The notes beneath the pieces are model-generated. The model was not told where the DNA came from. It was given only the letters and a program-made list of their open reading frames with translations, and ran no database searches. Below are positions 62,755 to 64,000 of a stretch of 64,000 bases of DNA, one piece after another. Position numbers and translations under genes: made by a program. Source of the stretch: Cohnella sp. WQ 127256 (lineage in GTDB: Bacteria > Bacillota > Bacilli > Paenibacillales > Paenibacillaceae); contig NZ_JAMZCY010000003.1 in the NCBI RefSeq assembly GCF_024519285.1, forward strand, positions 62,001 to 126,000. The letters run 5' to 3'. Within the stretch, counting starts at the first letter, position 1, and each line of letters opens with the position of its first letter.

Positions 62755-62798
62755 AAAAAGCCTTATCCGTCCCCACTTCAGGGAAGGATAAGGCTTTT
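62755..62798. terminator. bidirectional terminator between amidase and chromate transporter genes
   Basis: AAAAAGCCTTATCC with GGATAAGGCTTTT; A run on one side and T run on the other, serving both converging genes. Confidence 0.92.
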
Positions 62799-62809
62799 AG
62801 CTGTCCACG

Positions 62810-63361
62810 TTAAACACTATGCGAGAGCACCAGGCCACCATAAATGAATGCAGCCACAATAACGATGGCAGGATGAACGCGAAACTTTGTCATCGCCAAT
62901 AGGGCTACAGCGGCTATACCGGTGGATTGCCAGATTCCGATTGTTGAAGCGGATATTTCGGCCATTTCCCAGGTTAGCAATAGCATCATAATGGCGATAA
63001 CGGGCTGTACAAGCAAGGTCATCCCTTTGACAGCAGACGATTGCCGATATTTGTTCAATATTTTAAGCAGCACAATTAGGGCAACAGCAGAAGGAGCAAC
63101 GGTAGCTAACGTTGCAATAATGGCTCCGAACCAACCAGCCACTTGATAACCTACAAAAGCGGCGATTTTGGTGGAAATGGGTCCGGGCAATGCATTCGAT
63201 ACTGCGAGGACATCTGCAAATTCAGCATTCGTAATCCAACTGTAGTGGGTAACGACTTCTTGCTGCATTAAAGGAATGGAGGCTGGTCCACCGCCATAGC
63301 CTAATAAATTCGCGACAAAAAACCCCCAGAAAAGCTCAAGCAAATCCGACAATAGACTCAT
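62810..63361 (-). CDS. chromate transporter, second CHR half-protein
   Basis: A 183-residue CHR-domain membrane protein with GYGGGPASIPLMQQEVVTHYSW, NALPGPISTKIAAFVGYQVAG and six hydrophobic stretches. Half-size members work as pairs; the partner is encoded just upstream, sharing four bases (ATGA). Exports or imports chromate/sulfate-like anions by family knowledge; a role in Cr resistance is not shown here. Confidence 0.9.
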   Translation of the reverse strand: MSLLSDLLELFWGFFVANLLGYGGGPASIPLMQQEVVTHYSWITNAEFADVLAVSNALPGPISTKIAAFVGYQVAGWFGAIIATLATVAPSAVALIVLLKILNKYRQSSAVKGMTLLVQPVIAIMMLLLTWEMAEISASTIGIWQSTGIAAVALLAMTKFRVHPAIVIVAAFIYGGLVLSHSV

Positions 63362-63951
63362 GAGGATGCGTCCTTCTGCTTTTTACGCTTTTTATAACGA
63401 TCCATCCACGACAGATGGAATGCACCGTAGCCCAGAAAGAGAACAACAACAATCCCTGGGTGCAGCTGTAAGGTGTTTAATAGCAAAAATGCGATCAGGC
63501 TAAACAGGATGGCGAATGTCTTCCCCAAACCTTTCCACGCCTTGGAAATAAACTCATAACCCATCATTGCGAGCATGACCAGTATGACCGGACGGACTGC
63601 AGCGATCATCCCCATAACGACTTTAGAATGTTGAAGGGAATACAGCGTTCCGAGTAAAGCGATAACAGCAATACTTGTTGGCAGGATATGAGATACAACG
63701 GCAACAATAGCTCCAGAAGTTCCCTTCAATTTATATCCGAGATAAGCGGCCATCTTAGGTGCGATTGGACCGGGAAGTGCATTAGCAAGGGCTAGCGTTT
63801 CCCCGAATTCATCATCATCGACCCAGTGGTAGCGGGTGATTGCTTCATAACGGATAAGCGGTATAACAGAAGGCCCTCCACCGTATCCTAATATTCCTGT
63901 TCGTCCCATAGCGAATATGATGTCTTTATACGTTGTTAATCCTGCAGGCAT
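63358..63951 (-). CDS. chromate transporter, first CHR half-protein
   Basis: A 197-residue CHR-domain protein with GYGGGPSVIPLIRYEAITRYHW, NALPGPIAPKMAAYLGYKLKG; the charged C terminus RYKKRKKQKDASS is cytoplasmic. AAGGAGAATACTGG precedes the ATG at 63951. Paired with the half at 62810; the two together correspond to one full-length ChrA. Confidence 0.9.
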   Translation of the reverse strand: MPAGLTTYKDIIFAMGRTGILGYGGGPSVIPLIRYEAITRYHWVDDDEFGETLALANALPGPIAPKMAAYLGYKLKGTSGAIVAVVSHILPTSIAVIALLGTLYSLQHSKVVMGMIAAVRPVILVMLAMMGYEFISKAWKGLGKTFAILFSLIAFLLLNTLQLHPGIVVVLFLGYGAFHLSWMDRYKKRKKQKDASS

Positions 63952-64000
63952 CCAGTATTCTCCTTACAATTTCATAACTATTCTACTCTTGCTTCGTTTG

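Overview
The window looks like chromosomal DNA of a spore-former-type Gram-positive in or near Paenibacillus/Cohnella (inference). The reasons are YesM/YesN-style two-component pairs beside lipoprotein sugar-binding proteins, CUT1 ABC importers without their own ATPase, strong AGGAGG-like ribosome sites, many GTG/TTG starts, 15-base CcpA (cre) sites and SLH/RCC1 remnants. Almost the whole window is devoted to sensing, importing and breaking down plant carbohydrates. No rRNA, tRNA, CRISPR array or intact insertion sequence was seen.

Region 1 (1-15.2 kb): a sensor kinase cut off by the window edge, a membrane-anchored sugar-binding protein that probably feeds it, and a CUT2 (ribose/xylose-type) ABC importer. 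A secreted GH95-like glycosidase with a beta-trefoil tail follows, then a DeoR repressor divergent from a four-gene operon: TIM-barrel isomerase, rhamnulokinase-like kinase, DhnA-type class I aldolase and Gfo/Idh/MocA oxidoreductase. Together they suggest release, uptake, isomerisation, phosphorylation and cleavage of a (deoxy)sugar.

Region 2 (15.3-24.5 kb): a zinc-less medium-chain dehydrogenase, two TIM-barrel epimerase-like proteins, a CUT1 importer, a Gfo/Idh/MocA oxidoreductase, an AraC regulator and a short xylose-isomerase-like protein. There is no kinase, so an oxidative, keto-sugar type route is possible. A 40-base motif is repeated before both transcription blocks.

Region 3 (24.5-36.6 kb): a small accessory patch (Uma2 nuclease, inverted repeats, a nested hairpin), an AraC regulator divergent from an FAD oxidoreductase, a YesM/YesN two-component system with a CUT1 importer, a 20-codon coupled ORF that looks like a gene stump, and another AraC regulator divergent from a PhyH-type dioxygenase.

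Region 4 (37.6-42.9 kb): an eroded area with a four-unit 52-bp tandem repeat, an RCC1/SLH pseudogene, a GPH-family transporter plus GH-A glycosidase operon behind a clear promoter and an 18-bp palindrome, a TetR regulator, and remnants of a second GPH transporter and a hydrolase.

Region 5 (42.9-61.1 kb): two more two-component/CUT1 modules. The second runs into a GH8 exo-oligoxylanase and is followed by a CE4 deacetylase, a GH67 alpha-glucuronidase and a NIF3-like protein. This is a (glucurono)xylan oligosaccharide pathway. The right end (61.2-64 kb) carries an amidase and a split chromate transporter. cre sites before several blocks indicate shared carbon catabolite control.
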